This document shows, piece by piece, positions 22,907 through 25,451 of a stretch of DNA of 25,451 nucleotides (position 1 is its first letter; each line of letters starts with the position of its first letter). Both the position numbers and the translations under genes were made by a program. Below the pieces are notes generated by a model. The model did no database searches, was not told the origin of the DNA, and saw nothing but the letters and a program-made list of their open reading frames with translations. This DNA is from Anaerolineaceae bacterium (GTDB lineage Bacteria; Chloroflexota; Anaerolineae; Anaerolineales; Anaerolineaceae): NCBI GenBank assembly GCA_028714615.1, contig JAQTMA010000007.1, positions 1 to 25,451 of the forward strand, read 5' to 3'.

Positions 22907-23832
22907 TTGTTGGCGCAGTTGATATCGGTGGTACGAAAATTGCGGTGGGTCTGATCGATGAACAGGGTACGCTGCTCGCCAAAAAAACCATGGAAACCCT
23001 CCCCAGGGAAGGCTTATGTACGGCGGTAGAACGTATAATCGTGGCCTTAACCAAGCTTCAGAGGGAAGCAGGCATCAAGATGCACGGAATCGGGGTTGCT
23101 TGCACAGGGCGAATTGATCCGTTGACAGGCGAATTGAGCGCCAGCAATTTCTTGCCTGGGTGGGAAGGAATCGGTCTCGTACACGGTCTTGCGAATAACT
23201 TCAACCTCCCGATAGCTATGGAAAATGACGCCGATGCCGCTGCACTGGCGGAATGTCGCTGGGGAACGGGTCAGGGCCGCAAAGTATTCATTTACTTGAC
23301 GGTAAGCACGGGGATTGGCGCAGGGCTATTGCTTGATGGACGTTTGTATCGGGGTGTCGATGGCGGGCACCCTGAAATGGGGCATCATACGATCGATCCC
23401 TCGGGTCCGTTGTGTGGCTGCGGTTCTTATGGCTGCTGGGAAGCTTTCGCATCCGGCCCAGCCATGGCAAGCTGGTATGGATCGCATCTTGCTTGCGCGA
23501 AAGCTAACCGGCCAGGGGTGGATGCCCATTATATTTGCGACCTATCACGTACAGGAGACCGCCTTGCACAAAAAGCAGTGGATCGCGAAGCCCAATACTT
23601 AGGGATCGGAATGGCGAACCTGACAACGCTCTTTGCCCCTGAATGTATCGCGTTGGGGGGAGGAGTCATGAAATCCTGGGACCTCTTCGAACCCACCGTC
23701 CGCCAGATCATAAAGAACCAGAGTAGATTGATTCCATCGGAAAAGACCAGGATTGCCCTGGCCCGCATTGGGGAAGATGTAACCCTAATCGGAGCCGGAC
23801 AGGTGTGGTTCCATCGATATTCAACGCATTAA
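22903..23832 (+). CDS. ROK family sugar kinase
   Basis: Cytoplasmic sugar kinase of 309 residues, a normal ROK length without the DNA-binding domain of ROK repressors. The ATP-binding motif AVDIGGTKIAVGLID is at the N-terminus. MENDADAAALAE (about 106-117) contains the likely catalytic aspartate (Asp109), and the ROK signature GHHTIDPSGPLCGCGSYGCWE (160-180) carries the zinc cysteines 171, 173 and 178. Coupled to the NanE-like gene by an ATGA overlap, it is most likely an N-acetylmannosamine-type kinase feeding that epimerase; glucose or another hexosamine is possible. It is the last gene of the plus arm; no clear terminator follows. Confidence 0.9.
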   Translation: MIVGAVDIGGTKIAVGLIDEQGTLLAKKTMETLPREGLCTAVERIIVALTKLQREAGIKMHGIGVACTGRIDPLTGELSASNFLPGWEGIGLVHGLANNFNLPIAMENDADAAALAECRWGTGQGRKVFIYLTVSTGIGAGLLLDGRLYRGVDGGHPEMGHHTIDPSGPLCGCGSYGCWEAFASGPAMASWYGSHLACAKANRPGVDAHYICDLSRTGDRLAQKAVDREAQYLGIGMANLTTLFAPECIALGGGVMKSWDLFEPTVRQIIKNQSRLIPSEKTRIALARIGEDVTLIGAGQVWFHRYSTH

Positions 23833-23983
23833 TAGCTGCTCGGCGCGTGCCAGGTCATCGTCGATGATGTTATGGGAGATGCGGCAGTAACGGGCAATTC
23901 GTGGGTTGGTGGTGTTCTAGGTGCAAGGTAGGTAGAGCGGATTGCTTGCACCAATATCAAGGAGCACCATTGACAGGATTCGC

Positions 23984-24580
23984 ATGAGCACCCTCTCTTC
24001 TACCCTTACGGCGCAATTCTGCTTCCGACAACCAGAAGGGTCAAAAGGTCGGTTCGACACCTGCAAGGTAACTGTACGCTTCTGGATGCGCCGTTTTGAC
24101 CACCAGGGACCATCGGGGTTGTGGAATGAGCCGCGCAGCGGCTGGCCCCTCAAAGCAGGCGAAACTGTGCGTACTATGTTGAAGGACTTGGTCGATCAGG
24201 ACCCGTAGGGTAGCGGGTATCTGGCTACCTTCTGGACGGTGGCGATGCTGCTGGTCGTTTTAGCGCTGCAGGCGAGCCTGACCTCGAGTACACTGTGCAA
24301 TACTTTGCACCAATTGGGATTGTGTTGGCGGCGTCCCCGCCTGGTCATGCCCCTAAAGACCGATCCAGAGAAGGCCGTCAAGCAGTGGAGACTGGCACAA
24401 GGCGTGATCGAATCCACCACCGATACAGCGATTCTGTATGTCGTCGAGTCGCGCATTCAACCCATGCCCTTTCTGCGGGCGATGTGGTATTGGGTAGGCT
24501 AGCATCTGCGCGTGCCGACCCCAGGTACCAATGACAACCGCATGCTCTTTGGCGCACTGAACGTTCGCACCGGCAAATGA
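23984..24580 (+). pseudogene. IS630-type transposase remnant
   Basis: One reading frame, interrupted by TAG at 24206-24208 and TAG at 24500-24502 and ending with TGA at 24578-24580, carries the successive landmarks of an IS630 transposase. They are the helix-turn-helix linker MRRFDHQGPSGLWNEPRSG, then LHQLGLCWRRPRLVMPLKTD, LRAMWYWVG and, after the second stop, LRVPTPGTNDNRMLFGALNV. The position that normally holds the first catalytic aspartate (YVDE) reads YVVE. The C-terminal half of the catalytic domain is missing, so the gene is dead. I did not find clean terminal inverted repeats. Confidence 0.75.
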
Positions 24581-24599
24581 ATCCTGTCTTCATCTGCCT

Positions 24600-24997
24600 G
24601 GGCTGGACTTGGTAATGACTGAGCCGAAAACCACGGCCTCCCGCCGTAAAATTCACCTGCCCGATTTTGTCTACCAGACGCTAGAGGTCCACTGCGATAG
24701 GCGCAAGGAGGCCTGGGGGTTCGTGTTTACCACCGCGAGCGGTAGGCCTTCACCCCGCACAATATAACCCGGGGCTTTCAGGAGCAGCAGGCGTGGGGCA
24801 ATTTCCTGCGCATCCGCTTCCACGACCTGCGCCCCACCGTCATCAGTAATCTACAGAACGTGCTCAAGCTTTCTCCCAGCCTGGTGCAAGCCTACGTGGG
24901 CCACGTCACCCCCTGGCTGACCCTAGAATTCTACTCGCATACCACGGCCGCAATGGAAGCGGAAACCGTCGGGAGCATGGACCAGCTTCTTGCTTGA
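24600..24997 (+). pseudogene. tyrosine recombinase (phage integrase) C-terminal fragment, frameshifted
   Basis: The frame through the ATG at 24615 encodes LVMTEPKTTASRRKIHLPDF and later WGFVFTTASGRP, the usual beta-hairpin and linker of an integrase catalytic domain, then reaches a stop at about 24769. A shift near 24750 into another frame continues with HNITRGFQ, RFHDLRPT (HxxR box), YVGHVTPWLTLEFYSHTTAA (GH and the catalytic tyrosine) and a stop at 24995-24997. The N-terminal two thirds are absent, so this is a decayed piece of a mobile element lying 260 bp before a tRNA gene. Confidence 0.7.
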
Positions 24998-25258
24998 CCA
25001 GTTTGGGACTAAACCAATTTTCGTGGGGTAGGGTGTCAAAAGTTTGGGAGTTGTGGTAAAATCTGGGCGTCTAGAAATCGGTCCCAGGATGAGTGGTTCA
25101 TTATCAAAAGATATGTTCAAAAAGTAAGCCTGAAGTATGCCTTAGCCGTAGGATTCTCCTCGAGGGATTGGAGAGGGCAAAGGCGGGCGACAGACGGGGC
25201 ATGCAATTTCAAGCTTAAAATGGAACAATTTGGGGACAAAAGAGGTAAAGGACACACT

Positions 25259-25333
25259 GGTCCACTAGCTCAATGGCAGAGCAACTGACTCTTAATCAGT
25301 GGGTTCAGGGTTCAAGTCCCTGGTGGATCACCA
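25259..25333 (+). tRNA. tRNA-Lys (CTT)
   Basis: A full cloverleaf can be drawn. The acceptor arm is GGTCCAC/GTGGATC with one G-U pair and an encoded CCA at 25331-25333. The D-arm is GCTC/GAGC, the anticodon arm ACTGA/TCAGT with loop CTCTTAA (anticodon CTT), and the T-arm CAGGG/CCCTG with loop TTCAAGT. The anticodon reads AAG lysine codons. The gene is intact and next to integrase debris. Confidence 0.95.
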
Positions 25334-25374
25334 TATCTGGGGGGTAGAAATCGAAATTGTATCACCGGTGGGGG

Positions 25375-25400
25375 GAGCCTGCAAACTTCGCAGGCTCTTT
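25375..25400 (+). terminator. terminator hairpin after tRNA-Lys
   Basis: GAGCCTGC (25375-25382) and GCAGGCTC (25390-25397) form an 8-bp stem with a 7-nt loop, followed by TTTGG. The T-run is short, but the position 42 nt after the tRNA makes a terminator the natural reading. Confidence 0.55.
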
Positions 25401-25451
25401 GGATTCGCGTGCTTATCCTTATTCTCCCCTCGTGCTGGAATTTCTCCCCCT

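Noticed and set aside
23821..23925. Minus-strand frame after the ROK gene, ending RISHNIIDDDLARAEQLLMR, reminiscent of the C-terminus of a PLP-dependent aminotransferase
   Set aside because: Only about 35 codons, overlapping the ROK stop, with no upstream part and no decisive motif. It could be a gene relic but cannot be supported.
25000..25258. Repeated TTTGGGAC / TTTGGGGAC words near 25007 and 25229 as integration-site repeats
   Set aside because: The match is only 7-8 bases and imperfect, and neither copy corresponds to part of the tRNA gene.
1..25451. CRISPR array or tandem repeat array
   Set aside because: No regularly spaced direct repeats were seen anywhere in the window.

Overview
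The window fits a chromosomal segment of a moderately high-GC, free-living bacterium. The best guess is Chloroflexota (Anaerolineae-like), because of the Ala/Thr/Pro-rich linker after the lipobox of the sugar-binding lipoprotein, the RNHCP and DUF6159 families, and a sugar ABC system with no local ATPase. This assignment is inference; no taxonomic marker gene is present.

Left part (1-6075). On the minus strand lies a three-gene nitrate/sulfonate/pyrimidine-precursor type ABC transporter (binding lipoprotein 1751-2728, ATPase 980-1741, permease 243-983), behind an extended -10 promoter. A strongly palindromic intergenic element (2874-2964) separates it from a translationally coupled pair, rsgA (3509-4525) and an RNHCP zinc-motif protein (2967-3512). 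The 690-bp gap upstream of rsgA contains a good minus-strand promoter followed by two minus-strand intrinsic terminators. No minus-strand gene precedes them closely, so this looks like an attenuator leader for rsgA. On the plus strand a DUF6159 membrane protein (5215-6075) diverges from it.

Centre and right (6345-23832): a large divergent carbohydrate locus organised around a palindromic operator at 12451-12472. The minus arm is FAD-dependent oxidoreductase, DUF4127 protein, GH4 phospho-glycosidase, BadF-type kinase. The plus arm is LacI-family regulator, FAD-dependent oxidoreductase, sugar-binding lipoprotein, two MalF/MalG-type permeases, an orphan predicted TIM-barrel protein, a second DUF4127 protein, a third FAD-dependent oxidoreductase, a NanE-like epimerase and an ROK kinase. 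Several of these genes overlap by 4-10 nt, which points to operons. Import is by ABC transporter (ATPase must come from elsewhere), and phosphorylation is by kinases rather than a PTS. The unusual element is the DUF4127 + FAD-oxidoreductase pair, present once in each arm. Its function is not established, and it is the best candidate here for an undescribed sugar-degrading or sugar-modifying system.

Right end (23833-25451): a graveyard with an IS630-type transposase broken by in-frame stops and a frameshifted tyrosine-integrase C-terminus, followed by an intact tRNA-Lys(CTT) and a small terminator. The 269-bp gap 6076-6344, between convergent genes, shows nothing I can support.
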